DNA from: Oscillospiraceae bacterium
GTDB lineage: Bacteria; Bacillota; Clostridia; Oscillospirales; Oscillospiraceae
Length of the DNA stretch: 64,000 bases
Direction of reading: 5' to 3'
Assembly (NCBI GenBank): GCA_022793095.1
Contig: JAAWCD010000070.1
Span: 60,684-124,683 of the forward strand
The number at the start of each line of letters is the position of its first letter. Position 1 is the stretch's first letter. Positions 53,374 to 62,210 of the stretch are shown here, in pieces. The notes beneath the pieces were generated by a model. The model saw nothing but the letters and a program-made list of their open reading frames with translations. It was not told the DNA's origin and made no database searches. Made by a program: the position numbers and the translations under genes.

Positions 53374-53415
53374 GCCTGAAGTTCTTTTTGCTTCTTTTTC
53401 TTCCAAGAAAAAGAA
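53374..53415. repeat. Family A element, copy 18 (right arm)
   Basis: GTTCTTTTTGCTTCTTTTTC, TTCC loop, AAGAAAAAGAAG; ends 5 bases before the flavoenzyme stop complement (53421). Confidence 0.85.
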
Positions 53416-53420
53416 GAGAA

Positions 53421-55409
53421 TCACAGCCGCAACGCCGCGTCGTATCCGCTCCGGACGGCAAAGGGAATGTTGTCAACCTTCGCGCAGTCCCCCACGTTGA
53501 TGACATCAAAGGCGCAGTCCCGGAAGCTGTCACGCAGCGCGCTGAGCGGCTTCCGCCCCACCGCGGCCACCACCGTGTCCGCGGCCAGGAAGGTCTCTTT
53601 CCCCTCCTGGTCCTCCACCCAGACGCCGTCTTCCTGAATTTTGGTGCACCTGGAGCGGACCTGCCACTTGGCTCCCGCCTTCTCCATAAATTCCATGGTG
53701 TGAATCCGCTGGCTGAACTGGGCCGTGCCCATCATATGCTCCGAAAATTCAATCACATGGACCTCATGTCCTGCTTCGCCCAGCACAATCGCCGCTTCAC
53801 AGCCCACCAGGCCGCCGCCGATGACGGCCACCCGCTTTCCAGCACGGTCCGGATGGTGAACCGCCTCCTCCGCGTTCATCACATTGGGCCCGTCGATGCC
53901 CGGAATCCGGGGCAGCACCGGTTCTCCGCCCACCGCCACAATCACCGCGTCCGGGTCCAGCTCCTCCACCATGGCCCGGTCCGCACGGGTGTTCATCCGG
54001 AACTGAACCCCTGCCTTTTTGCACTGGCAGATGAGATAGTCCCGGAACCGGCCGGTATCCTTCTTGAACCAAATGTCCTCCGTGCGGGCCATAACGCCGC
54101 CCAGATCCCCCGTCTGCTCCAGCAGCGTCACATGGTGCCCCCGCTGGGCCGCAGTCATGGCCGCCGACAGGCCCGCAAAGCCGCCGCCAATCACCACTAC
54201 CTCACGGGCCCGCTCCGGCTTGGGCACAAACTTCTTGTAATAGCCCTGGCCATAGGTCGGGTCTGCCGCGCACTGGAGGTTGAAGGTGGATTCCGCGTCA
54301 AAGGTGATGGTGGTGGACAGCTTGCCCCGCCGCCCGGTGTCAATGCAGAAATTGCACCGCATGCAGGGCCGGATGTCCTCCTCCCGGCCGTGACGGACCT
54401 TCTCCACCCACTCCGGCTCAATGGTGGCCTGCCGGCCCATGAGCACAAAGTCCGCTTTGCCCTCGGCCAGGATGCTTTCCGCCAGGGCCGGGTCGCTGAT
54501 GCCCCCCACCACGCCCACGGGAATCTTCACTCCAGACTGCTTGACCCTCCAGGCGTTTTCCGCGTTATGCCCGGCGGGCAGGTAGCAGCTGGGGTGCATG
54601 TCCGGCCGGCTGTTGGGGTTGTTCCGGTTGCCGCAGGTGATGTGGACGGAATCCACCAGGTCTTCGATCATCTGGACATATTCAATGGTATCCTCGATTT
54701 CAATGCCGCCTGGGGTCCACTCCGAGCCGCTGAGCCGCACGTCGATGAGCAGCTCGCCGCCAACCGCCTCCCGAATCCGCTCAATCACCATTCTGGGGAA
54801 GCGCATCCGGTTTTCCCGGCTGCCGTTGTACTCGTCCTTCCGGTGGTTGAAGGCCGGGGACAGGAAGCTGGACATGAGCCAGCCGTGCCCGTAATGAAGC
54901 AGGATGGAATCAAAGCCCGCCCGCTTCACCAGAGTGGCCCCTTTCACAAACATCCGGGCCACGTCCTCCATGTCCTCCAGGGTCATCTCCTTCACACGGG
55001 TCCCGTTGGGCAGCACCTGCTCCGTGGAGCTCATGACAGCCTTCCCGCCGGCGGGAGAGGCCAAGGCTCCCTGATGGTACATCTCACACCCGGTCTTGGC
55101 CCCGAAGGCGTGGGCGTACTCGTTCATGAAGTGGACATCCATGAAGACCAGCTCGTTTTCCAGGTTCAGCGTCCGCGTGCTGGTGGGGCCCACCGGCAGC
55201 ACCGTCTTGGCGTTGACCAGCCCAAAGCCTCCCTTGGCAAACCGGCCGTAGAAATAGACGCCGTACTCGTTCATACGCCCGTCCGTGTGCTGGGCCACCG
55301 GGCAGCCCATGGGCGCGGTGAACACCCGGTTCCTGATCTCTACCTTCCGCTTTCCCAGAATCAGCGGCTCGAACAAATGAGGGTACTTTTCCTTGTAAAT
55401 CGGTTTCAT
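53421..55409 (-). CDS. NADH:flavin oxidoreductase / 2-enoate reductase-like (second paralogue)
   Basis: 662 aa. N-terminal OYE-type TIM barrel (FMN), with His172 and His175 in LLHYGHGWLM and Trp177 where OYE and dienoyl-CoA reductases usually have Tyr; Cys349, Cys352, Cys355 then Cys380 as [4Fe-4S] ligands, the last spaced by 24 residues instead of about 11; C-terminal FAD/NAD domains (VIGGGFAGLSAAM, VIGGGLVGCEAAI). Predicted cytosolic reductase of an activated C=C bond. Between the first paralogue and the DASS gene in one minus-strand cluster. Confidence 0.92.
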   Translation of the reverse strand: MKPIYKEKYPHLFEPLILGKRKVEIRNRVFTAPMGCPVAQHTDGRMNEYGVYFYGRFAKGGFGLVNAKTVLPVGPTSTRTLNLENELVFMDVHFMNEYAHAFGAKTGCEMYHQGALASPAGGKAVMSSTEQVLPNGTRVKEMTLEDMEDVARMFVKGATLVKRAGFDSILLHYGHGWLMSSFLSPAFNHRKDEYNGSRENRMRFPRMVIERIREAVGGELLIDVRLSGSEWTPGGIEIEDTIEYVQMIEDLVDSVHITCGNRNNPNSRPDMHPSCYLPAGHNAENAWRVKQSGVKIPVGVVGGISDPALAESILAEGKADFVLMGRQATIEPEWVEKVRHGREEDIRPCMRCNFCIDTGRRGKLSTTITFDAESTFNLQCAADPTYGQGYYKKFVPKPERAREVVVIGGGFAGLSAAMTAAQRGHHVTLLEQTGDLGGVMARTEDIWFKKDTGRFRDYLICQCKKAGVQFRMNTRADRAMVEELDPDAVIVAVGGEPVLPRIPGIDGPNVMNAEEAVHHPDRAGKRVAVIGGGLVGCEAAIVLGEAGHEVHVIEFSEHMMGTAQFSQRIHTMEFMEKAGAKWQVRSRCTKIQEDGVWVEDQEGKETFLAADTVVAAVGRKPLSALRDSFRDCAFDVINVGDCAKVDNIPFAVRSGYDAALRL

Positions 55410-55426
55410 AAGCTCCTCCTTTATCT

Positions 55427-55541
55427 GTTCTTTTTCTTGGAAGAAAAAGAACCAAAAAGAACTTTAAACCACGCTTTTACGCAGATTTCCGGTAGAATCA
55501 GTTTAAAGTTCTTTTGCTTCTTTTCTTTCAAGAAAAGAAGA
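55427..55541. repeat. Family A element, copy 19
   Basis: Left arm GTTCTTTTTCTTGGAAG / AAAAAGAACC; core CGGTAGAATCAGTTTAAAG; right arm CTTCTTTTCTTTC / AAGAAAAGAAG. Located between the two flavoenzyme genes. Confidence 0.9.
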
Positions 55542-55546
55542 GAACG

Positions 55547-57511
55547 CTACATCATCAGGGCGGCGCTGTAGCCGGTGAAGACCGCGTGGTGGATGTTGCC
55601 GGCCTTCAGACAGTCGCCCACCGCGGTCACATCGCGGGCCGCGCCCTGGAAGCTGTCCCGAAGCTGGGCCAGGGGCTTCATTCCAGAGGCCAGAATCACC
55701 TTCGGCGCGGCCAGCACATGGCTCACGCCCGCTCCGTCCACCGCAGTGACGCCGGAACCGGTGATCTCCGTACACCGCAGGCCGGTGAAGCTCTCAATGT
55801 TGGGGTCCTTCTCCATCAGGTCCAGGGTCCTCACCCGCTCCTGCATCACGCTCTCCGGCGCCAGGGCCGGGCCCATCTCCACCACCGTGCTCCGAACGCC
55901 GTGCCGGGACAGATGAAGGGACAGCTCACAGCCCACCAAGCCGCCGCCGATGATGACCACATGCTCCGGAAGCCGGTCCTCGTGTCCAAACACATCCAAC
56001 GCGGTCGCCACATTGCCGCCCTCCACACCGGGAATGGGCGGAATGAAGGGCTCCGCGCCCACCGCCACGATGATTCCGTCCGGCCGCTCGGGATAAACCA
56101 GCTCCGGCGCGGCCTCCGTGTTCAGCCGGACCTCTACCCCCGCCTTGGAGATCTGGCGGATCAGATAGTCCCGGTAATCCCGCATCTCCCGCTTGAACCA
56201 CACATAATCCGTGTAGAACAGCTGGCCCCCCAGACAGCCGCTCCGCTCGTACAAAACGCAGTCGTGGCCCCGCTCCGCCGCCGCCAGAGCGGCCTGCATT
56301 CCGGCCACGCCGCCCCCCACCACGGCAATCTTCTTCCGGCGGACCGCCGGGGGAAAGTCCCGCCGGGTGGACACGTGGCCGAACAGCGGGTTCACAGAAC
56401 ACACGCTCTTCGTCATGTCCCCGCACCGGGAACACTTGATGCAGGGCCGGATATCCTCTTCCCGGCCCTCCCGGACCTTGTTGGCCCAATTAGGGTCGGC
56501 AATCAGGCTCCGGGCCATCACAATGTAGTCCGCCTGGCCCTCCGCCAAAATCCGCTCCGCCAGCTCCGGCTTGGTGATGTTCCCCACCACCCCCACAGGC
56601 AGCTTTACGCCCGAGCGCTTGACCGCCTCGGACAAGTGCGCGTTGTGGCCCGGCTCCGTGAAGTGGTCCGCCCCAATGAGACACCGGGCCACCGGGTCCA
56701 GCCGGGTGCCGCAGGAGAGATGGACCAGGTCAAGAAGGTCCTCCAGCCGCTTTACAATTTCAATGGTGTCCTGGATTTTCAGCCCGTCCGGCGTCATCTC
56801 GTCGCCGCTGAGCCGGGCCTCAAGGAGAAAGTCCGGGCCCACCGCCTTCCGCACCCGCTCCAGCACCATCCGGGGAAAGCGGACCCGGTTTTCCAGGCTC
56901 CCGCCGTATTGGTCCTTCCGGCGGTTGAACATGGGCGTCAGAAAGCCCCCCAACAGCCAGCCATGCCCCAAATGCAGGTTCACCATGTCAATCCCCGCCC
57001 GCTTGGCCGTGAGGCACGCGTGGGCGTAGTGGTCCGCAACCAGCTCCATGTCCTCCTCTGTCATCTCCCGGCAGGTCAGGCCGTTGGGCATCACACAGGC
57101 GGAGGCCCCCATGGGGCCCAGCCCCTTTGGGTTGAATTCCGGCTGGGCAAACTGGCCGGAGTGGTTGAACTCAATGGAGGCCAGGGCCCCGCAGGTGTGA
57201 ACGTAGTCGCTGTACCACAGCAGCGGCTGGACCGCGCCGGCGGTGAAGCAGTCCACATGACCGGTGTGGGCCGTGCTGTTGAGGTCGTCCAGCTTGCCTT
57301 CCCCGATGGTCACAGCCGCGGCGCCGCCAAAGGCCCGCTCACCGTAGGTCCGCACCCCCCGCTCGCTCAGCCGGTCGTCCGGCGCCGCGGCAAAGCTGTG
57401 GTGCGTGGGCGCGGCAATGATGCGGTTCCGAAACCGGACCCTGCCCACCTGCATCGGTTCAAACAAATGGGGGTATTTCCGCTGATAGTCCTGAAGATAC
57501 GTCTGGGCCAT
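55547..57511 (-). CDS. NADH:flavin oxidoreductase / 2-enoate reductase-like (first paralogue)
   Basis: 654 aa, same architecture as its neighbour. OYE barrel (PHLFEPMQVGRVRFRNRI), His180 and His183 in LHLGHGWLLGG with Trp185, Fe-S ligands Cys357, Cys360, Cys363, Cys371 (CIKCSRC ... SVC), FAD motif VVGGGVAGMQAAL and NAD motif IIGGGLVGCELSL. First gene of the cluster, divergent from a LysR regulator. Family includes enoate, cinnamate and bile-acid-pathway reductases; substrate not identifiable by eye. Confidence 0.92.
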   Translation of the reverse strand: MAQTYLQDYQRKYPHLFEPMQVGRVRFRNRIIAAPTHHSFAAAPDDRLSERGVRTYGERAFGGAAAVTIGEGKLDDLNSTAHTGHVDCFTAGAVQPLLWYSDYVHTCGALASIEFNHSGQFAQPEFNPKGLGPMGASACVMPNGLTCREMTEEDMELVADHYAHACLTAKRAGIDMVNLHLGHGWLLGGFLTPMFNRRKDQYGGSLENRVRFPRMVLERVRKAVGPDFLLEARLSGDEMTPDGLKIQDTIEIVKRLEDLLDLVHLSCGTRLDPVARCLIGADHFTEPGHNAHLSEAVKRSGVKLPVGVVGNITKPELAERILAEGQADYIVMARSLIADPNWANKVREGREEDIRPCIKCSRCGDMTKSVCSVNPLFGHVSTRRDFPPAVRRKKIAVVGGGVAGMQAALAAAERGHDCVLYERSGCLGGQLFYTDYVWFKREMRDYRDYLIRQISKAGVEVRLNTEAAPELVYPERPDGIIVAVGAEPFIPPIPGVEGGNVATALDVFGHEDRLPEHVVIIGGGLVGCELSLHLSRHGVRSTVVEMGPALAPESVMQERVRTLDLMEKDPNIESFTGLRCTEITGSGVTAVDGAGVSHVLAAPKVILASGMKPLAQLRDSFQGAARDVTAVGDCLKAGNIHHAVFTGYSAALMM

Positions 57512-57576
57512 CTATCATTCTCCTTTCCAAAGCCGCCCGGCAGGCCCGGCGGCTTCCGTCACTTTCTACAACCACG

Positions 57577-57686
57577 ATTATAGCAGTGGAAGCCTCCCTT
57601 GGATAGAAGAGAGATTTGTGATTCCAGTTGCCAATTTTTTCGACAGATAAATTTCAGTTGACGGAGGAGAAGGACCACGTTACAAT
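57577..57686. promoter_or_regulatory. Divergent promoter region of the LysR/flavoenzyme cluster
   Basis: For the regulator (+): TTGACG (57658-57663), 17 bases, TACAAT (57681-57686). For the flavoenzyme (-): TATAAT (57582-57577) with no good -35, as expected for an activator-dependent promoter. The AT-rich centre (57610-57655) is a likely LysR binding region. Confidence 0.65.
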
Positions 57687-57738
57687 ATTCAGGAAGACTT
57701 CCCTGTCATGGGCTTGATACGAGAGGAGGGACGCCCCT

Positions 57739-58680
57739 ATGCGGCTGGAGGATCTGAAGTACATGCTGGAAATCGAACGGTGCGGTTCCATCAACAAGGC
57801 CGCACAAAACCTGTTTCTGTCCCACTCCACCCTGTCTTACATCGTTCAGGGCGTGGAGCAGGAGCTCGGTTATCCTATTTTCTTCCGCTCCAAGCGGGGG
57901 GCCATCCCCACGCCCAGAGGCGCGGAAATCCTGAAGGAATGTCACATCATCATGAATCTCATCGCGCGCTGGCATGACCCGGCGCACTCCGCTCAGGAGA
58001 TCAAGGGCCACGTTCAGATTACCTCCATTCCCATCTTCTCCCGCATCCTCGGGCTGGACATGCTCATCCGGCTGAAGCAGAACTACCCCAATCTGACCAT
58101 CCACTTTGAAGAGCGGAAGCTGTTCCTGCTGGAGGACCTTTTGACGCAGATGTCCAAATCAACAGCCCGGATTCTGGTGGGCTCTCTGAGCGGCCCGGAG
58201 CGGGCCGTCTTCGAGCACAAGTTCAGCGGCGACCCGGACTGGTCCTTCCAATGGGCGGATGTGGACTCTATGGCCCTCCACATCAGCGCCAGGCACCCCC
58301 TGGCCCGGCGGGAAATCCTTTATCCGGAGGACCTCTCCGAGCTGCCCCTGCTCTTCTATCCGGACTCCGGGGGACGGTTCGGCTACAGCGGAATTCTGCG
58401 CTATTTCCCCTCCATCCAGACCTACAACATCAGCACCTCGGAGCTGGTGCTGGACATGGTGGCGGAAAACCTCAGCGTGACCCTGGCCAGCCGGCTCGTC
58501 ACCGCCCGGTCCGGGCCCGTGCGGAGCGGCGCCGTCCGGTGCGTCCCGGTGGACGGCTTTCCCATGCCGATGAACTACTATGTCCTCTACCCCTCCGAGC
58601 CCCACATCACAGCGGCAGAAGGCGCGGTTATCGAGGGGATTCAAAAGTGCTTCCGGTCCATGGAGGAAATGCTTCAATAG
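57739..58680 (+). CDS. LysR family transcriptional regulator
   Basis: 313 aa. HTH at residues 1-60 (IERCGSINKAAQNLFLSHST, LSYIVQGVEQELG) and an inducer-binding domain (about 90-300). Divergently placed 227 bases from the first flavoenzyme gene, the classic LysR arrangement, so it probably activates the two reductases and the DASS transporter in response to their substrate. ATG 57739 follows GAGGAGGGACG. Confidence 0.92.
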   Translation: MRLEDLKYMLEIERCGSINKAAQNLFLSHSTLSYIVQGVEQELGYPIFFRSKRGAIPTPRGAEILKECHIIMNLIARWHDPAHSAQEIKGHVQITSIPIFSRILGLDMLIRLKQNYPNLTIHFEERKLFLLEDLLTQMSKSTARILVGSLSGPERAVFEHKFSGDPDWSFQWADVDSMALHISARHPLARREILYPEDLSELPLLFYPDSGGRFGYSGILRYFPSIQTYNISTSELVLDMVAENLSVTLASRLVTARSGPVRSGAVRCVPVDGFPMPMNYYVLYPSEPHITAAEGAVIEGIQKCFRSMEEMLQ

Positions 58681-58750
58681 CACCCTTGCAATCCCAGTCC
58701 CGTGGTGGTAAAATTCCTTCATCTGTTTGCGTTTTTAGGAGTGGTCACAT

Positions 58751-58963
58751 ATGGGATTGCTGAAATCCTTTCGGGAAATCCTGCGGTTTGAAGCGCTGTG
58801 GAAGCTGGCCTTCTTCCTGATTCATCCGCTGTTCAGCGGCATGTTCAGCGCTTATGTCTCCACGTCAGAGCTCAGCTTTAACGGCGGCGTGGTGTGGAAG
58901 TTTCTGACCCCCACGGGCCTCGCGGTCTTTCTGCCGCTGTGTTTGGGCGCGGCATGGCGGTAA
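58751..58963 (+). pseudogene. Truncated membrane protein (GDPD membrane-domain-like N-terminus)
   Basis: 70 codons: LLKSFREILRFEALWKLAFF, LIHPLFSGMFSAYVSTSELS, FNGGVVWKFLTPTGLAVFLP, then stop. The order (basic start, FEALWKL helix, P-L loop, SELSFN, FLTPTG helix) resembles the first 60-70 residues of glycerophosphodiester phosphodiesterase membrane-domain proteins, and the rest is missing. A family B end fragment follows 20 bases later. AGGAG precedes the ATG. It could also be a genuine small membrane protein. Confidence 0.45.
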
Positions 58964-58981
58964 AAGACGAGGCCAGGCGCC

Positions 58982-59008
58982 GTCCAACAGTTGTGAATAC
59001 AGGTTCTG
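58982..59008. mobile_element. Family B MITE, degenerate end fragment
   Basis: CCAACAGTTGTGAATACAGG then TTC: one decayed MITE end, downstream of the truncated membrane gene. Confidence 0.55.
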
Positions 59009-59048
59009 AAAAAAAGCCCCCGGCACGCAGCCGCGTGCCGGGGGCTTT
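59009..59048 (-). terminator. Intrinsic terminator of the coiled-coil gene
   Basis: AAAGCCCCCGGCACGC / GCGTGCCGGGGGCTTT stem; on the minus strand followed by TTTTTTTC. Confidence 0.92.
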
Positions 59049-59061
59049 GGTCTCTTCGATT

Positions 59062-59778
59062 TTACGCCTGGAAATCCATCTCTGCCGGCGCTGGCGCGGC
59101 CTCCGCCGCTGACGCCGTGGCCGTGTACTGCTGGGCGGCCAGCTCCACGGAAACCTTGGGGGCCAGCGCCTGAGCCTGGGCCCGCAGCTCCATCCGGGTT
59201 TCTGCCAGATGGGCCTGGAGCTTGTCATCCACCACCGCTTCCCGGACATATCCGGATTCCCGAATCGCCCGCATGGTCTTCTTTCGGGCCAGCTCCTGCC
59301 GCTGGCGTATGGCCTCCCGCCGCTGGTTCTCCTGCGCCGCTCTGGCCTGCCGGACCTTTGCCAGCCGTTCCTGATTCAGGTCCCGCTTCTTCTTGCCCGC
59401 CCGGCCCACCGCCTTTTGCAGCTGCCGGATGGCCGCGCGGATGCGTTCGGCATTGTCACTGTCCCGCCGCAGCGCCGCTTGATACTGGGCAATGCGCCGC
59501 CGGGCGTAGCCCGCGGCAGCCGTGACCTCCGCCGGCGTTCTGGCCCTGGCCAGACGGGCATGGGCCTCAATCGGTCCGTCGCCGTACCGGGTGTGATTAG
59601 GCAGCTTCAGCTGCTCCCGCCGCTTCTCCGCCTTCTCCCTGGCCTCCTGCATCATCTCAATGAGGCTCTTTTCCTCCTCCGGCGGGGTGGGCGCAGGGTC
59701 CTGCGCCGGAGGAGAGGGCGCCTGCGTCCACTCAGTCCGGGGCGCGCCCGCCGCGCCGCTGATTTCCATGCCGCTCAT
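59062..59778 (-). CDS. Charged coiled-coil hypothetical protein
   Basis: 238 aa, no signal or membrane helix. A Pro-rich N-terminus (about 15-35), then long amphipathic helices rich in Arg, Lys, Glu, Gln and Ala (EMMQEAREKAEKRREQLKLP, RRIAQYQAALRRDSDNAERI, RQARAAQENQRREAIRQRQE). Ends in an Ala/Thr-rich tail. Probably a structural or nucleic-acid-associated protein; family not recognised. GAGGAGACGG precedes ATG 59778. Confidence 0.7.
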   Translation of the reverse strand: MSGMEISGAAGAPRTEWTQAPSPPAQDPAPTPPEEEKSLIEMMQEAREKAEKRREQLKLPNHTRYGDGPIEAHARLARARTPAEVTAAAGYARRRIAQYQAALRRDSDNAERIRAAIRQLQKAVGRAGKKKRDLNQERLAKVRQARAAQENQRREAIRQRQELARKKTMRAIRESGYVREAVVDDKLQAHLAETRMELRAQAQALAPKVSVELAAQQYTATASAAEAAPAPAEMDFQA

Positions 59779-59880
59779 TGCCGTCTCCTCCCTCTGTCAT
59801 TTAGCCGCTTCTCTTTATTATATCGGCAAAGTGGAGTCAGTGTGAAAGAGGATCGCGAGATTTTTGTGCAGTTTGACGGT

Positions 59881-60117
59881 CTATTCCGCGATAAATTCCG
59901 CGACAGAGGCCCGGAATGCCGCCGCTTCCTCCTCAGATCCCTGCACATCCACCCGGACAGGGTCGGACAGGTCAATGGAGAACAGCCCCATAATGGATTT
60001 GCCGTTGACCGTGTAGCGGCCGGAGACCACATCCACATCACCGGAATACTGCGCGGCAGCATCCACAAACTGCTTGACATCGCTCACTGAGGAAAGGGTA
60101 ATTTTAAATGACTGCAA
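59881..60117 (-). CDS. HPr-like protein lacking the phospho-histidine
   Basis: 78 aa with the HPr fold: FKITLSSVSDVKQFVDAAAQ, YSGDVDVVSGRYTVNGKSIM, GLFSIDL. The GxHARPA motif holding His15 is absent (Asp13 or nearby in its place), while Ser41 in KSIMG corresponds to regulatory Ser46. That is the Crh situation: cannot pass phosphate in the PTS but could be a target of HPr kinase. No other PTS genes nearby. It could also be a purely structural relative. Confidence 0.78.
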   Translation of the reverse strand: MQSFKITLSSVSDVKQFVDAAAQYSGDVDVVSGRYTVNGKSIMGLFSIDLSDPVRVDVQGSEEEAAAFRASVAEFIAE

Positions 60118-60226
60118 AACAGTTCCCTCCTTGACAAAAGTATGATATAATTCGTTTCAATTCCATCTCATGCACTATATTATACCCATGTGCTTGGAAA
60201 ATGCAAGTCATTAACAGGAGAACTAC

Positions 60227-61522
60227 ATGAGAATCTCAATTTACACCTTGGGCTGCAAGGTCAACCAATACGAAACCCAGGCCATGGAAACCATGCTCCA
60301 GGCCAGAGGCCACACCCTGACCGCCTTCGGCAGTCCGGCGGACGCCTGCATCATCAACACCTGCACCGTCACCGCGGTCAGCGGCAAAAAATCCCGGCAG
60401 GCCATCCGCCGGGCCAAGCGTGAGTATCCTGACGCGATTGTGGCCGTCTGCGGCTGCTTCGCCCAGACAGACCCGAAGGCTGTCGCCGCCCTGGAGGTGG
60501 ACCTTTTCTCCGGCACCGGAGGCCGGGCGGCCTTTCTGGACCAGTTGGAGGACCTGTTCCGCCAGCGGCGGGGCCAGCCCTTGGGACTGGTGGACAACGC
60601 CCGGGAGCGCCGGGTCTTTGAGCTTCTGCCCGCCGGCGGGCTGGAAGGCCGGACACGGGCCCTCCTGAAGGTGGAGGACGGCTGCGTCAACTTCTGCGCC
60701 TACTGCATCATCCCATACGCCAGAGGGCCCGTTCGCTCCCTGCCCCTGGATCAGGCGGAGGCGGAGGCCCGGCGGCTAGCCCAGGAGGGCTATCGGGAGC
60801 TGGTGCTCACAGGGATTGAGATTTCCTCCTGGGGCCGGGACCTGAAGACAGGGGAAACCCTCATCGGCCTGGTGGAAGCGGTCTGCCGGGCCGCACCAAG
60901 CCTGCGGGTCCGCCTGGGGTCGCTGGAGCCCCGGACCATCACCGAAGACTTCTGCCGCCGGGCGGCGGCGCTGTCCAACCTGTGCCCTCATTTCCACCTG
61001 TCCCTTCAGTCCGGCTGCGACGCCACCCTGAAGCGGATGAACCGGAAGTACGGCACTGCCCGTTATCTGGAGTCGGTGGATCTGCTCCGGCGCTTTTATG
61101 ACCGTCCCGCTGTCACCACCGACCTGATCACCGGATTTCCCGGCGAGACGGAGGAGGAGTTTTTACAGACGCTGGCGTTCCTCCGCCGGTGTGAATTCTC
61201 TTCCATGCACATCTTCCCCTACTCCCGCCGGGCAGGCACGCCCGCCGCTCAGATGCCGGGGCAGGTGGCCCGCGGGGTGCGGGAGGACCGCGCCCGCCGG
61301 GCCGCGGAGGTGGCCGGAGACTTGGAGCGGCGATACCTGGAAAGCTGGGTGGGTGAAACGCTTCCGGTCCTCTTCGAGGAGGAGAAGGACGGGCTTTGGC
61401 GGGGACACGCGCCCAACTACGTGGAGGTTCGGGGTCCGTCCGCAGAGCCGCTCCACAACGTGCTTAAAGAGGCCCTCATTACCGGTGCGGGAGACGGCAC
61501 GCTGTTCTGTTCTTTTTCTTGA
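60227..61522 (+). CDS. mtaB: tRNA t6A37 methylthiotransferase (MtaB-like)
   Basis: 431 aa radical-SAM methylthiotransferase. N-terminal UPF0004 domain with Cys in LGCKVNQYE, INTCTV and CGCFAQ; radical-SAM CxxxCxxC as CVNFCAYCIIPYARG; C-terminal TRAM region. Length and motifs fit MtaB (B. subtilis YqeV) rather than MiaB. The last codons (LFCSFS) and the TGA come from a family A hairpin, as in pepD. Confidence 0.92.
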   Translation: MRISIYTLGCKVNQYETQAMETMLQARGHTLTAFGSPADACIINTCTVTAVSGKKSRQAIRRAKREYPDAIVAVCGCFAQTDPKAVAALEVDLFSGTGGRAAFLDQLEDLFRQRRGQPLGLVDNARERRVFELLPAGGLEGRTRALLKVEDGCVNFCAYCIIPYARGPVRSLPLDQAEAEARRLAQEGYRELVLTGIEISSWGRDLKTGETLIGLVEAVCRAAPSLRVRLGSLEPRTITEDFCRRAAALSNLCPHFHLSLQSGCDATLKRMNRKYGTARYLESVDLLRRFYDRPAVTTDLITGFPGETEEEFLQTLAFLRRCEFSSMHIFPYSRRAGTPAAQMPGQVARGVREDRARRAAEVAGDLERRYLESWVGETLPVLFEEEKDGLWRGHAPNYVEVRGPSAEPLHNVLKEALITGAGDGTLFCSFS

Positions 61523-61624
61523 AAGAAAAAGAACCAAAAAGAACTTTAAGCTGCGCTCATTTGCCAGACTTTCGATAGAACCGGTTTGAAGTTCTTTTGC
61601 TTCTTTTCTTCCAAGAAAAGAAGC
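61509..61624. repeat. Family A element, copy 20 (complete)
   Basis: Left stem GTTCTTTTTCTT...AAGAAAAAGAAC (61509-61534) with the mtaB TGA at 61520-61522 in its centre; core CTTTAAGCTG ... CCGGTTTGAAG; right arm CTTCTTTTCTTCC / AAGAAAAGAAG. Confidence 0.92.
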
Positions 61625-61651
61625 GAAAAAAGTCTGATAGGAGGATTTGTC

Positions 61652-62158
61652 ATGGATTATACCATTCGACCGATTGAGCCACGGGACGCCCGTGGACTGA
61701 ACGAAATCCGCCGCATGCCCGGCGTATTTGAAAACATTCTGGGCCACCCGGCGGAACCCCTGAAGCGCAGTGAGGAGCACATCGCCAATCTGGGGCCCAA
61801 CGACTTTCAATTTGTCGCGGTGACCAGCACAGGGACTGGGGAAGAGCTGGTCATCGGCTCGGCGGGACTGTCCCTGTCTGCCAGTCCCCGCATGCGGCAC
61901 GTGGGCAATGTGGGCATTATGGTTCACCGGGATTATCAGAATATAGGGGTGGGCCGGGCCCTGATGAACGCGCTCCTGGATTTGGCGGACAACTGGTTCA
62001 AGCTGGTCCGCGTGGAGCTGACCGTCTACGAGGACAACGAACGGGCCATCCATCTGTACGAGTCCTTGGGCTTTGAGCGGGAGGGCCTGCGCCGGAAGAC
62101 CGCCGTCCGGAACGGCGAATATGTCAACGAATGGATGATGGGCCGGGTCCGGGAGTGA
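61652..62158 (+). CDS. GNAT family N-acetyltransferase
   Basis: 168 aa. Acetyl-CoA site in GIMVHRDYQNIGVGRALMNA (motif A, Q/RxxGxG/A) and ELTVYEDNERAIHLYESLGF (motif B). Resembles YhhY/SpeG-like acetyltransferases acting on small amines or amino acids; substrate unknown. ATG 61652 follows GGAGG. Confidence 0.9.
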   Translation: MDYTIRPIEPRDARGLNEIRRMPGVFENILGHPAEPLKRSEEHIANLGPNDFQFVAVTSTGTGEELVIGSAGLSLSASPRMRHVGNVGIMVHRDYQNIGVGRALMNALLDLADNWFKLVRVELTVYEDNERAIHLYESLGFEREGLRRKTAVRNGEYVNEWMMGRVRE

Positions 62159-62210
62159 ACTTGCGCGGCAATGGGCGCTTCCCAAATCGGCTGAAAGCAC
62201 AACATTACAC

